Shown piece by piece: positions 1 to 5,731 of a DNA stretch of 6,312 bases (position 1 is the first letter of the stretch; every line of letters begins with the position of its first letter). The notes beneath the pieces are model-generated. The model searched no databases. It had not been told where the DNA came from and saw only the letters and a program-made list of their open reading frames with translations. A program made the translations under genes and the position numbers. Where the stretch lies: NCBI GenBank assembly GCA_027083045.1, contig JALWQP010000174.1, positions 1 through 6,312 of the forward strand. The letters run 5' to 3'. Source of the DNA: Desulfurococcales archaeon (lineage in GTDB: Archaea; Thermoproteota; Thermoprotei_A; Sulfolobales; Desulfurococcaceae).

Positions 1-1
1 G

Positions 2-1432
2 TGCGATCCTAGGTTTTAGGGCCAAGTATGTTCTTTCATTCGATATTTTTAGGGAGTTCTCGAGCACCACGTAGAATATTCTTTCGAGGCCGAACGATGG
101 CTCGACGACGTGGGGCACAAATTTTTCGCCGTGTACTTTGATCTTTTCACGCCTTATGAAGAACAATTCTTTGTCTAATCTCATACCATTTACTTCTATG
201 TATCCTTGTTTAACTATTTTATTGACAAGTTCTTCCTGAGGAACTGATGCGAGCGCTCTCATTATTTCGGAGAATTTATTGGCAAACCTTTTTCTTATTT
301 CTGCCGGGTTAGGCTTTATTTTGATAACTTCTTTCTCACGTGGTTTATCGTATCTGCGGAAAGCCGTTAGATCTGCACCAGAATACTTCATATGTCTACT
401 TAAATCGTATGTTGTTCTATAACTATATCCAGCTACTTCGACCCATCCGTATTTTTCAGTCAGGACTTCTTGATCAAATGTTTGTTCGCTATAATGTGCT
501 CTTTCTTCAGGTAATTTCTCATCAAACCGTATCTTGTCAGCTGGTATTCCTAGGCTTCTCAAGAACTTGTTTCCGACAGCCATCCAGTAGGCCATCCATG
601 GGGTCTTAACTATTCCTTTCTCGATCAGTTCCAGGGCGCTATATTTTCTGGGTTCTTTGATATTGTTGAGCTTCATATCGGCCGTTATGACGTTCATTTT
701 CTCGTCCAATAGTTCCTCATCCATGTACCTGCTGATTTCTTCCTCCTGTTTTTCTGGGTCAAAGAAGAATTCTAGCTCTATAATAGTAAATTCTCTAAGC
801 CTGATCAATCCCTGCCTCGGCGATATCTCGTTTCTTCCCACTCTTCCGACCTGGGCTATACCTAAGGGAAGCTTGTTTCTCATGGAGTTGAACACGTTCT
901 TAAATGATACAAACATTCCCTGGGCTGTTTCAGGCCTTAGATACGCTGGAGAGCCCTTATACGGTCCTATCTCGGTCTTGAAAAGCAGGAGAGCTGGTTT
1001 GGGCGGAGTTAGCTCGCCTCCGCAGACCGGGCACCGTATATTGTTCTGACGGATTATCTCGGCCATCTTATCTAGTGGCAACCCTTCAGCGCTTATCCCG
1101 AGTTTCTCCTCGATCAGATGATCTGCTCTGAACGTCCTACCACATTTCAAGCACTCTGTAACAGGATCAGTAAAGTTGTCTTCGTGACCGCTTGCCTTCA
1201 GAACTATTCGCGGCGTTATTATTGGTGTATCAACCTCTACTACTAGGCCATCACGCCCATAAACTACTTGTCTCAACCATTCATCAATTATACGTCTTTT
1301 TATCAGGACACCAACGGGCCCATACTCGTAGAATCCTGCCACACCACCATATATCTCGAAAGCTGGCCAGAAAATTCCTCTCTTCTTCGCGATCTTAATG
1401 AGTGCCTCGTACTTGTCATTATTAGTAGTCAT
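2..1432 (-). CDS. glyS: Glycyl-tRNA synthetase, archaeal/eukaryotic type (C-terminus cut by left edge)
   Basis: This enzyme charges tRNA-Gly with glycine in the cytoplasm. I translated the minus strand from an ATG at 1432; the frame stays open to the left edge, giving 477 residues. The family is usually about 570 residues, so most of the C-terminal anticodon-binding domain lies outside. The N-terminus (KRGIFWPAFEIYGGVAGFYEYGP, near 18-39) is the class II alpha2-type GlyRS start. Two zinc-type CxxC pairs follow (C94/C97 in ECLKCG, C134/C137 in RCPVCG). Next come the glycine-site segment YLRPETAQGMF (164-174), motif 2 (GLIRLREF near 208-215) and, near the left edge, motif 3 (EPSFGLERIF). The visible part ends in the conserved ALKPRIA. 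The start has no clear Shine-Dalgarno; a TATA-like box 15-22 bp upstream suggests a very short or absent leader. The gene is divergent from the agmatinase gene. The family call is very safe; only the missing end is unknown. Confidence 0.96.
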   Translation of the reverse strand, partial: MTTNNDKYEALIKIAKKRGIFWPAFEIYGGVAGFYEYGPVGVLIKRRIIDEWLRQVVYGRDGLVVEVDTPIITPRIVLKASGHEDNFTDPVTECLKCGRTFRADHLIEEKLGISAEGLPLDKMAEIIRQNNIRCPVCGGELTPPKPALLLFKTEIGPYKGSPAYLRPETAQGMFVSFKNVFNSMRNKLPLGIAQVGRVGRNEISPRQGLIRLREFTIIELEFFFDPEKQEEEISRYMDEELLDEKMNVITADMKLNNIKEPRKYSALELIEKGIVKTPWMAYWMAVGNKFLRSLGIPADKIRFDEKLPEERAHYSEQTFDQEVLTEKYGWVEVAGYSYRTTYDLSRHMKYSGADLTAFRRYDKPREKEVIKIKPNPAEIRKRFANKFSEIMRALASVPQEELVNKIVKQGYIEVNGMRLDKELFFIRREKIKVHGEKFVPHVVEPSFGLERIFYVVLENSLKISNERTYLALKPRIA

Positions 1433-1446
1433 TGCTTCCAGCCCAA

Positions 1447-1454
1447 ATATATAT
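1447..1454 (-). promoter_or_regulatory. TATA-like box for glyS
   Basis: On the minus strand the sequence GATATATATTTGGG lies upstream of the glyS ATG at 1432, with the AT core centred about 19 bp away. This is slightly closer than the usual 25-27 bp from TATA centre to transcription start. Transcription may therefore start at or just inside the first codons, or another box may be used. It was assigned by inspection only. Confidence 0.4.
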
Positions 1455-1488
1455 CAGCTCGTATTGTCCTAGATATTTTGGCGCCTGG

Positions 1489-1496
1489 TCATAAAT
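1489..1496 (+). promoter_or_regulatory. TATA-like box for the agmatinase gene
   Basis: TCATAAATGC on the plus strand is centred near 1493, about 39 bp before the ATG at 1532. A start about 26 bp downstream of the box would fall near 1519, leaving a leader of about 13 nt before that ATG. The same start point would make the in-frame TTG at 1520 a possible leaderless start. The box lies back to back with the glyS box in the divergent gap 1433-1531. Confidence 0.4.
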
Positions 1497-1531
1497 GCTT
1501 TGTGCGCGGCGATAACACCTTGGTTGCATGG

Positions 1532-2398
1532 ATGCATCTCTTAACAGGTAATCCAAAAATACCATGCAACGAAGAGGAAGAAGGCCTCATAATACTTGGT
1601 GCTCCCATGGATTGGACAACGAGCTATAAACCAGGTACGAGATTCGGCCCAAAAAGCATCAGAGACGCAATATGTAATTTGGAGTTTTTCTCGATGATCA
1701 TATCAAAACCTGTAGAGGATATAGTATTATTTAATGACCTGGGGGACATCGCTCTACCGCCGGGCGACGTGATGGAGTCTTTAACTAGAATAAAGAAAGT
1801 TGTAAAAGGAGTTAGAGAAGATTATTCCGAGAACTTCATAGTTCTGGGCGGAGAGCACCTGATTACTTTGCCTATCGTTGAAGCCATAAGTGATGAAATA
1901 GATCTGATAGTTGTTATTGACGCTCATCTTGATCAGAGAGACCAGTACCTCGGCAACAAGTATAGTCACGCTACAGTTATGCGGAGAATAACCGAGAAGA
2001 CAAGGATACCTATAATATACGTGGGCGCCCGGGCAATATCGCCTGAAGAATATCAATATGCTGAAGCACGCAAGGATATGATCAAGATTTACATGCCATC
2101 CGACATAGATAGAGACCATGGAAAAGGACTTGTTAAACTGATAAAAGGAAAGAGGATCTATCTCAGCATAGATATGGATGGAATAGATCCTGGATTCGCG
2201 CCCGGCGTCTCCAACCCAGAGCCTATGGGCCTAAATCCTATCAATGTTATTGAACTATTGAGACTTATCCATGCCCACGGCAAACTAGTGGCTGGTGATA
2301 TCGTTGAAGTTAATCCTCTCGAGGATATAAACGATATCACCAGTTTACTAGCCGCGAAACTACTTGTAGAAATAACGACGGTTTTAAGGCAAGGATAG
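1532..2398 (+). CDS. speB: Agmatinase (ureohydrolase/arginase family)
   Basis: It probably hydrolyses agmatine to putrescine and urea, the step after arginine decarboxylation in archaeal polyamine synthesis. The 288-residue product has the whole binuclear manganese site of the family. The ligands are H109 (GGEH), D130/H132/D134 (DAHLDQRD) and D214/D216 (SIDMDGIDP). Y144-S145-H146 (YSHATVMRRI) and D256-E259 (DIVEVNP) are typical of agmatinases and unlike the asparagine-rich loop of true arginases. The third signature reads PGVSNPEPMGL instead of the usual PGxGTPxPGG, a modest variation. The frame is open upstream to 1268, but that part lies antisense inside glyS. The ATG at 1532 gives a normal family N-terminus, with ILGAPMDWTTSYKPGTRFGP beginning near residue 21. 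TTG 1520 or GTG 1502 are alternatives. No neighbour belongs to polyamine metabolism, so substrate specificity rests on the motifs. Formiminoglutamase or guanidinobutyrase activity is less likely. Confidence 0.88.
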   Translation: MHLLTGNPKIPCNEEEEGLIILGAPMDWTTSYKPGTRFGPKSIRDAICNLEFFSMIISKPVEDIVLFNDLGDIALPPGDVMESLTRIKKVVKGVREDYSENFIVLGGEHLITLPIVEAISDEIDLIVVIDAHLDQRDQYLGNKYSHATVMRRITEKTRIPIIYVGARAISPEEYQYAEARKDMIKIYMPSDIDRDHGKGLVKLIKGKRIYLSIDMDGIDPGFAPGVSNPEPMGLNPINVIELLRLIHAHGKLVAGDIVEVNPLEDINDITSLLAAKLLVEITTVLRQG

Positions 2399-2401
2399 CG
2401 A

Positions 2402-2545
2402 TTAAATAGCCTTAACCAGCCTGAAGTTTGCAGCAACTTTGTATATTATTTCATATCCGCAATTAGGGCATCTTATTCCTGGAAGAAGGCGGAGTTGTTC
2501 CTCGTCGAACTCGTATCCGCACCTACCGCACTTGTATCTAACCAT
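2402..2545 (-). CDS. rpoP: DNA-directed RNA polymerase subunit P (Rpb12 homologue)
   Basis: This 47-residue protein is the small zinc-binding subunit P of archaeal RNA polymerase, equivalent to eukaryotic Rpb12/RPABC4. It helps hold the RpoD-RpoL-RpoN assembly platform together. The product starts MVRYKCGRCGYEF and has one zinc ribbon, with C6 and C9 (KCGRC) and C26 and C29 (RCPNC). Length and spacing match the family. An ATG start at 2545 is supported by a good Shine-Dalgarno, GAGGTG, at 2559-2554 about 8 nt upstream. In many archaea rpoP sits beside the gene for ribosomal protein L37Ae/L43e. Here it stands alone, divergent from the aIF1 gene and convergent with the agmatinase gene, whose stop codon is only 3 bp away. 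The identification is secure. Confidence 0.95.
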   Translation of the reverse strand: MVRYKCGRCGYEFDEEQLRLLPGIRCPNCGYEIIYKVAANFRLVKAI

Positions 2546-2550
2546 TCATA

Positions 2551-2560
2551 CACCACCTCT
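2551..2560 (-). promoter_or_regulatory. Ribosome binding site of rpoP
   Basis: The minus strand reads AGAGGTGGTG, then TATGA, then the ATG at 2545. GAGGTG matches the archaeal anti-Shine-Dalgarno (16S end AUCACCUCC). It is the strongest such site among the genes here and fixes the rpoP start. Confidence 0.65.
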
Positions 2561-2589
2561 TGCGTATAGGTACTACTTGTTAGCACCCA

Positions 2590-2604
2590 TATAAGTTTTA
2601 TAAG
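2590..2604. promoter_or_regulatory. Shared, nearly symmetric TATA region between rpoP and the aIF1 gene
   Basis: The stretch TATAAGTTTTATAAG reads as a TATA box on both strands: TTTTATAAGG on plus, CTTATAAAAC and CTTATATGG on minus. Using the half centred near 2600, minus transcription would begin near 2574, giving a leader of about 29 nt for rpoP. Plus transcription would begin near 2626, giving about 37 nt before the aIF1 ATG. One element may serve both genes, or two overlapping boxes may compete. Confidence 0.5.
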
Positions 2605-2662
2605 GTTAAACCATCAATACAAGACCTAGGCCTGGAACAAGATACTCAGGTTGGAAAGGAAG

Positions 2663-2977
2663 ATGAGTTCCGATCTATCTTCAATTTGTGGCGGGCTACC
2701 ACCAGAAATATGTGAGCAATTAATACGTGAACAACAAGTTATCAAGATAAGGCTAGACAGGAGAAAGTTCGGCAAAGAAGTAACAATAATCGAGGGGCTA
2801 GTAGATAGCCCTGATAACTTAAAGAGGCTCGCCAAGAAGCTTAAGTCAAGACTTGCGACCGGCGGAACAGTAAAAGACGGCAAAATAGAGCTACAAGGAG
2901 ATCATCGCCATAGAGTAAAACAGATACTCATCGACGAACTAGGGTACCCGCCAGAAAACGTGATAATAGTAGACTGA
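2663..2977 (+). CDS. Translation initiation factor aIF1 (SUI1 family)
   Basis: aIF1 binds the small ribosomal subunit near the P site and monitors start-codon pairing during initiation. The 104-residue product has the SUI1 fold signature. A basic hairpin loop (DRRKFGKEVTIIEG, 32-45) is followed by the hallmark LATGGTVKDGKIELQGDHR (64-82) and a C-terminal helix and strand (VKQILIDELGYPPENVIIVD). The N-terminus, CGGLPPEICEQ, keeps two cysteines (C9, C17). It lacks the full four-cysteine CxxC pattern that some euryarchaeal homologues have, and I recall a similar sequence in Sulfolobus. ATG 2663 fits the family length. An in-frame TTG at 2651 would add four residues (MERK) and has no better ribosome site. 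Purine-rich GGAAAGGA lies only 2 nt before the ATG, too close to be convincing. The gene is divergent from rpoP and convergent with tfb. Confidence 0.94.
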   Translation: MSSDLSSICGGLPPEICEQLIREQQVIKIRLDRRKFGKEVTIIEGLVDSPDNLKRLAKKLKSRLATGGTVKDGKIELQGDHRHRVKQILIDELGYPPENVIIVD

Positions 2978-2999
2978 TGCTGGTCAAGAAGATAGAGAG

Positions 3000-3018
3000 A
3001 CTAAAAAGATGGTTTTTA
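3000..3018. terminator. T-run terminators between convergent aIF1 and tfb genes
   Basis: The 38-bp gap has a T5 run on plus (3013-3017, GGTTTTTATT), reaching the tfb stop codon. It also has a T5 run on minus (complement of AAAAA, 3003-3007). Archaeal polymerase can terminate at such oligo-T stretches without a hairpin, so each transcript has a plausible stop. This is inferred from composition. Confidence 0.4.
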
Positions 3019-3951
3019 TTGAGAAGGAAGCTCTATACCTAGTTCCTTCGCCAACTCCTTATACCTATTCCTAACAGTTACCTCGGTCACGCCGGCTACA
3101 TGAGCTATTTCTTTCTGTGTTCTACGCTCCCCAAGGAGAAGCGCGGCAATATATACCGCGGCCGCGGCTAGGCCTGCAGGATCCTTACCTGCTGTAACAC
3201 CCAGTTCTCGAGCCTTATGTAGGATCTCGGCCGATTTCTTCATCACTGCACCACTTAATCCCAATGCATGAGCTATTCTTGGCACAAAGTCTATAGGGTC
3301 GCTTGTTTGAACCTTAATGTCTAGTTCTTTAAGTAACAATCTATAGCATCTAGCGATATCCTTCCTGTTGCTCTTCGTATGCCTGGCTATTTCGTCAAGT
3401 GTACGTGGTACTTTTAATTCCCTGCAGGCAGCATATATTGCAGCAGCGATCACGCTCTCAATACTTCTACCTCTTACAAGTCCTTTTTCGACGGCTCTAC
3501 GATATATTCTGGCTGCTTCTTCCCTGACATTCTTAGGCAGATTCAAGTGATCAGATAATTTGTCCAGTTCATTCATTGCCTGAGCAAGGTTTCGTTCAAT
3601 GCTGCTTTGAATACGTGATCTTGCCTGCCACTTACGTAGTTTTTGCATCTTGAGCCTCTTTGATAATTCTAACCTCTTACCTGTTGCATCCTTGTTTGTA
3701 TAATCTATAGCTGTGGCTAGGCCTCGGTCATGAACCGTACTTGTAAGTGGACCACCGATCCTGCTTCTTCTTTCCCTCTCCTCGGGCGTAAACGCTCTCC
3801 ATTCGGGTCTCTCATCGATCACTCTTTCCTCAATGACTTCGCCGGTAAGCAGACAGATGTACTCACCACGCTCTGGATCATATATTATTTTATCCTCCGG
3901 GCACTCGGAGGATGCAGGAGGTTCTTCTGGAAAATATTCCAAAACGATCAC
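3016..3951 (-). CDS. tfb: Transcription initiation factor B (TFB), with altered zinc ribbon
   Basis: TFB bridges TBP bound at the TATA box and RNA polymerase, and contacts the BRE. The 311-residue product has the normal order: zinc ribbon (about 15-45), B-reader/linker region (EWRAFTPEERERRSRIGGP, 50-68), then two cyclin-like repeats (about 115-205 and 212-305). The last helix-turn-helix (TQKEIAHVAGVTEVTVRNRY, 278-297) is the BRE-reading element. The ribbon reads CPEDKIIYDPERGEYICLLTG. Only C17 and C33 remain of the usual two CxxC pairs, and D20 and T36 occupy the other two ligand positions. From memory, the main Sulfolobus TFB has a similar C-P-x-D ... C-x-x-T-G pattern, so this may be a lineage trait and not damage. 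The start is GTG at 3951; an in-frame TGA just upstream rules out longer versions. Strong similarity to other TFBs throughout makes the identity certain. Confidence 0.96.
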   Translation of the reverse strand: MIVLEYFPEEPPASSECPEDKIIYDPERGEYICLLTGEVIEERVIDERPEWRAFTPEERERRSRIGGPLTSTVHDRGLATAIDYTNKDATGKRLELSKRLKMQKLRKWQARSRIQSSIERNLAQAMNELDKLSDHLNLPKNVREEAARIYRRAVEKGLVRGRSIESVIAAAIYAACRELKVPRTLDEIARHTKSNRKDIARCYRLLLKELDIKVQTSDPIDFVPRIAHALGLSGAVMKKSAEILHKARELGVTAGKDPAGLAAAAVYIAALLLGERRTQKEIAHVAGVTEVTVRNRYKELAKELGIELPSQ

Positions 3952-3986
3952 CCGGGATGTTCAACTAGTCTTACCTTATTATATGC

Positions 3987-3995
3987 CTTTTTAAA
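3987..3995 (-). promoter_or_regulatory. TATA-like box for tfb
   Basis: On minus, AAAAGTTTAAAAAGGC lies with its centre near 3991, about 40 bp from the GTG start at 3951. This predicts a transcript start near 3965 and a leader of about 13 nt. Other AT-rich candidates lie further up, at 4010-4018 and 4055-4064 (GTTTATAAAC, palindromic), so more than one start is possible. Confidence 0.4.
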
Positions 3996-4104
3996 CTTTT
4001 CCATAATCGTTAAAAACCTTCAGAAGAGCAAGATATTAAGCATTACCCTGTCTGTGTTTATAAACGTAATTGTTCTTCACTGCCACTAAGAATTAAAAAC
4101 CCCA

Positions 4105-4112
4105 GATAAAAT
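4105..4112 (+). promoter_or_regulatory. Possible TATA-like box for tRNA-Gln
   Basis: GATAAAAT is centred about 31 bp upstream of the tRNA 5' end at 4139. A second candidate, ATTAAAAA at 4092-4099, is about 43 bp upstream. The other two tRNAs here have their boxes 34-35 bp upstream, which favours the nearer one slightly. Confidence 0.3.
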
Positions 4113-4138
4113 CTAGAGACTATGGAGGCACTAGAAAT

Positions 4139-4235
4139 AGCCGGGTCGTCTAGCGGTCAAGGATGCGGGGCTTTGGTCCGCCATTCGGCGGGAGGAACCC
4201 CCGTGACCGGGGTTCGAATCCCCGCCCGGCTACCA
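4139..4235 (+). tRNA. tRNA-Gln (anticodon UUG), with 21-nt intron and encoded CCA
   Basis: All arms fold. The acceptor AGCCGGG/CCCGGCT (4139-4145 with 4225-4231) has 7 perfect pairs. The D stem is GTCT/GGAT with wobble pairs. The anticodon stem CGGGG (4166-4170) pairs with CCCCG (4199-4203) only after an intron is removed, and the T arm is CGGGG-TTCGAAT-CCCCG (4208-4224). The loop C-T-TTG-G-C gives anticodon UUG at 4173-4175, which reads CAA. The discriminator is A (4232) and CCA is encoded at 4233-4235, unlike the other two tRNAs here. The intron lies between positions 37 and 38. Without removing it, the anticodon stem has a G-G mismatch, so the intron call is well supported. Confidence 0.95.
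4177..4197 (+). other. tRNA-Gln intron at 37/38 with a canonical bulge-helix-bulge
   Basis: The 21-nt intron begins TCCGCC and ends GGAGGAA. In the precursor CUUU (4171-4174) pairs with GAGG (4192-4195), making the central 4-bp helix. The 3-nt bulges are GGU (4175-4177) and AAC (4196-4198). An inner 5-bp helix CCGCC/GGCGG (4178-4182 with 4187-4191) closes a 4-nt loop. The two cuts, GG|U and AA|C, fall at the standard place in each bulge for the archaeal splicing endonuclease. Confidence 0.9.
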
Positions 4236-4261
4236 TTTCACCCCTCCTACCTCTAATTATT

Positions 4262-4301
4262 GTTCAACATGGTATAATGTTCTTGAACTACCGTGAACAT
4301 T
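4262..4301. repeat. Inverted repeats upstream of the aminotransferase gene (possible operator)
   Basis: Two overlapping inverted repeats are present. GTTCAA (4262-4267) matches TTGAAC (4283-4288). AATGTTC (4276-4282) matches GAACATT (4295-4301) with a 12-nt spacer. They lie just upstream of the TATA-like box at 4323, where an archaeal regulator could bind. Formation of a terminator hairpin for tRNA-Gln is less likely because no T-run follows. Confidence 0.4.
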
Positions 4302-4322
4302 AAAATATTCAATTAATAAATC

Positions 4323-4328
4323 TATAAA
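4323..4328 (+). promoter_or_regulatory. TATA box of the aminotransferase gene
   Basis: TATAAA is centred near 4325, about 31 bp before the ATG at 4357. The predicted start near 4351 gives a transcript with almost no leader. That favours ATG 4357 over the in-frame GTG at 4348, which would fall at or before the transcript start. Confidence 0.5.
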
Positions 4329-4356
4329 CCTGTTATAGTGTGAATAGGTGACAATA

Positions 4357-5565
4357 ATGCCTAGTCTGTCTAGAAGAGTCATGAGTACCGAGACGTCACC
4401 ACACAGAGTACTTGTTGACCTTGCCCTCGAGCTTAGGCTTAAGGGCATCGATGTGATAAGCTTTCATGCAGGTCAACCCGGTTTCCCACCTTACAGCGAG
4501 GCACTTAAAGATCTGACAAAAACATTGCTGGAGAAGCCTTTTCAGACCTCAAGCTATGCTCCTAGCAAAGGATACCCGAAGCTTCGACATCTTATTGCGG
4601 AGGATATAAAGAAATACAGTGGAATAACAATTGATCCGAACAAACAGGTGCTTATAACTATTGGTGGTGCCGAGGCAATAACTATATCGCTCCTAACAGG
4701 GCTGGACAATGGAGACAAAGTATTGTTGCTTGCCCCGACATATAGTGTTTACTGGGGCCTCACAAAACTACTCGGAATAGGAGTAGAATACTGTGAGCAA
4801 GACGTTAATAATGAATTCCAGCCTGATCCCGAGTGTCTCAAGGATAAGATAACCAGGGTTAAAGCAATCCTTTTCGAGAGCCCGGGCAATCCTACGAGCA
4901 GGGTTGTCTCTGAGGAGATAGGAAAACTCATAGTGGACTTAGCAGTAGATCATGGTAGGTGGGTATTCTTTGATGAAGCATATAAGCACATATACTATGA
5001 GGGCGAACATGTTTGGATCCAGAGATATCCGGGGGCCGAGGAAACCGTAATATCTATCGATAGTTTCTCTAAAGACCTAGCAATACCCGGGTTTAGGCTG
5101 GGGTACCTATGGGGCAACGAGGAATTCATTCGTCAAGCCGCGAAGGTCAAGGGATATCTAAGCATTAGTGCTTCGAATATCTCACAGAAACTAGCAATGA
5201 TATATCTTGAGAAAGGCTACAAAGAACTATATCTTAAGCAGGTCATTCCAGAATACCGTAGAAGGAGAGACGCGGCATTCGAGGCCGTCAGAAAATATCT
5301 TCCAGAAGCCAAATTGATTAAACCGCGTGCTGGCATGTACTTGTTCCCCGACATATCGTACTATCTAGAAAAGCTAGGCATGACCGATGTCGAATTCGCT
5401 AAAGATATAGCGTTGAATAAGCACGTTGTCTTCCTGCCGGGCTCAGCATTCATTCCAGGCATAAATCGTTATATCCGAATAACATTCGTAACGGAGCCCC
5501 CCGAACGTATTGAGGAAGGTATTAGGAGGATAAGAGCGTATCTCGAAGAGAAAGGCGTAGTTTAG
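4357..5565 (+). CDS. PLP-dependent class I aminotransferase (aspartate aminotransferase superfamily)
   Basis: This enzyme moves an amino group between an amino acid and a 2-oxo acid using pyridoxal phosphate. The 402-residue product is complete for fold type I. K239 (SFSK) should form the Schiff base. N178 (SPGNPT), D206 and Y209 (FFDEAY) hold the cofactor ring. The GGAEA loop (103-107), S236/S238 and R247 (PGFRLGY) bind its phosphate. R374 (RYIRITF) should grip the substrate carboxylate. HAGQPGFPP (38-45) and SYAPSKGYPKLR (66-77) match the family but differ from the commoner GxPD and TGYTP versions, so the substrate (aspartate, alanine, aromatic or branched-chain) cannot be decided. The ATG start is preferred from promoter spacing. 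The gene stands alone, and a T-rich tail (5568-5580) follows its stop. Inverted repeats upstream hint at control. The family call is secure and the substrate is open. Confidence 0.92.
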   Translation: MPSLSRRVMSTETSPHRVLVDLALELRLKGIDVISFHAGQPGFPPYSEALKDLTKTLLEKPFQTSSYAPSKGYPKLRHLIAEDIKKYSGITIDPNKQVLITIGGAEAITISLLTGLDNGDKVLLLAPTYSVYWGLTKLLGIGVEYCEQDVNNEFQPDPECLKDKITRVKAILFESPGNPTSRVVSEEIGKLIVDLAVDHGRWVFFDEAYKHIYYEGEHVWIQRYPGAEETVISIDSFSKDLAIPGFRLGYLWGNEEFIRQAAKVKGYLSISASNISQKLAMIYLEKGYKELYLKQVIPEYRRRRDAAFEAVRKYLPEAKLIKPRAGMYLFPDISYYLEKLGMTDVEFAKDIALNKHVVFLPGSAFIPGINRYIRITFVTEPPERIEEGIRRIRAYLEEKGVV

Positions 5566-5583
5566 CTATTTTCTATATTTTCC
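5566..5583 (+). terminator. T-rich terminator after the aminotransferase gene
   Basis: Right after the TAG stop, CTATTTTCTATATTTTCCC provides two T4 runs and no hairpin, as is usual for archaeal oligo-T termination. Confidence 0.4.
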
Positions 5584-5625
5584 CGGCTCTTTCTCAATTT
5601 GTTCTGCTAGGTATACTTGACTGAA

Positions 5626-5661
5626 TAATGTATCTTGAGACGTGTTAATCCGAATACATTA
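5626..5661. repeat. 8-bp AT-rich inverted repeat
   Basis: TAATGTAT (5626-5633) and ATACATTA (5654-5661) are perfect complements separated by 20 nt. The arms are too AT-rich to make a stable hairpin at high temperature. A protein-binding site or chance are the likelier readings. Confidence 0.35.
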
Positions 5662-5694
5662 ATTGATAGCGTATCAGGAGAAATCGTTCATTAA

Positions 5695-5731
5695 GTGATG
5701 ATACAAAGTATAAGGAGCTGAAGAGTGATGA
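5695..5731 (+). ncRNA. Possible partial C/D-box guide sRNA signature
   Basis: On plus, GTGATGA (5695-5701, C-box-like) is followed by CTGA (5718-5721, D'-like). After only 3 nt comes a second GTGATGA (5725-5731, C'-like). The close D'-C' pair is typical of archaeal C/D sRNAs. Against it, the C to D' distance of 16 nt is long, and no clear CTGA D box follows C' within the next 30 nt. It may be a half-degenerate copy or chance. Confidence 0.25.

Larger units (their letters stand above)
3952..4138. other. 187-bp divergent gap between tfb and tRNA-Gln
   Basis: It contains promoter-like AT-rich boxes for both directions and an 18-codon minus-strand ORF (4004 to 3948). The stop of that ORF overlaps the tfb start codon. 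I found no tRNA, C/D-box or coding signal beyond these. Confidence 0.5.

Noticed and set aside
340..1398. Three plus-strand open frames (340-609, 657-1049, 1192-1398)
   Set aside because: All lie antisense to the well-supported glyS reading frame, and the translations show no family pattern.
1268..1531. Upstream extension of the agmatinase frame to an ATG at 1268, giving 376 residues
   Set aside because: The added 88 residues lie mostly antisense within glyS and have no family likeness. Agmatinases are near 290 residues, and a TATA-like box sits at 1489-1496.
1781..2436. Minus-strand open frames 1781-2119 and 2158-2436
   Set aside because: They are antisense to the agmatinase gene with its full set of catalytic motifs. 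The second also overlaps rpoP out of frame.
2626..2883. Minus-strand frame within the aIF1 gene, and others at 3368-3550, 4257-4448 and 4749-4931
   Set aside because: Each is a shadow of a confirmed gene on the other strand or lies over promoter sequence, with no domain evidence.
3730..4089. Plus-strand 119-residue open frame
   Set aside because: It runs antisense to the tfb N-terminus and across its promoter region, and its translation has no recognisable domain.
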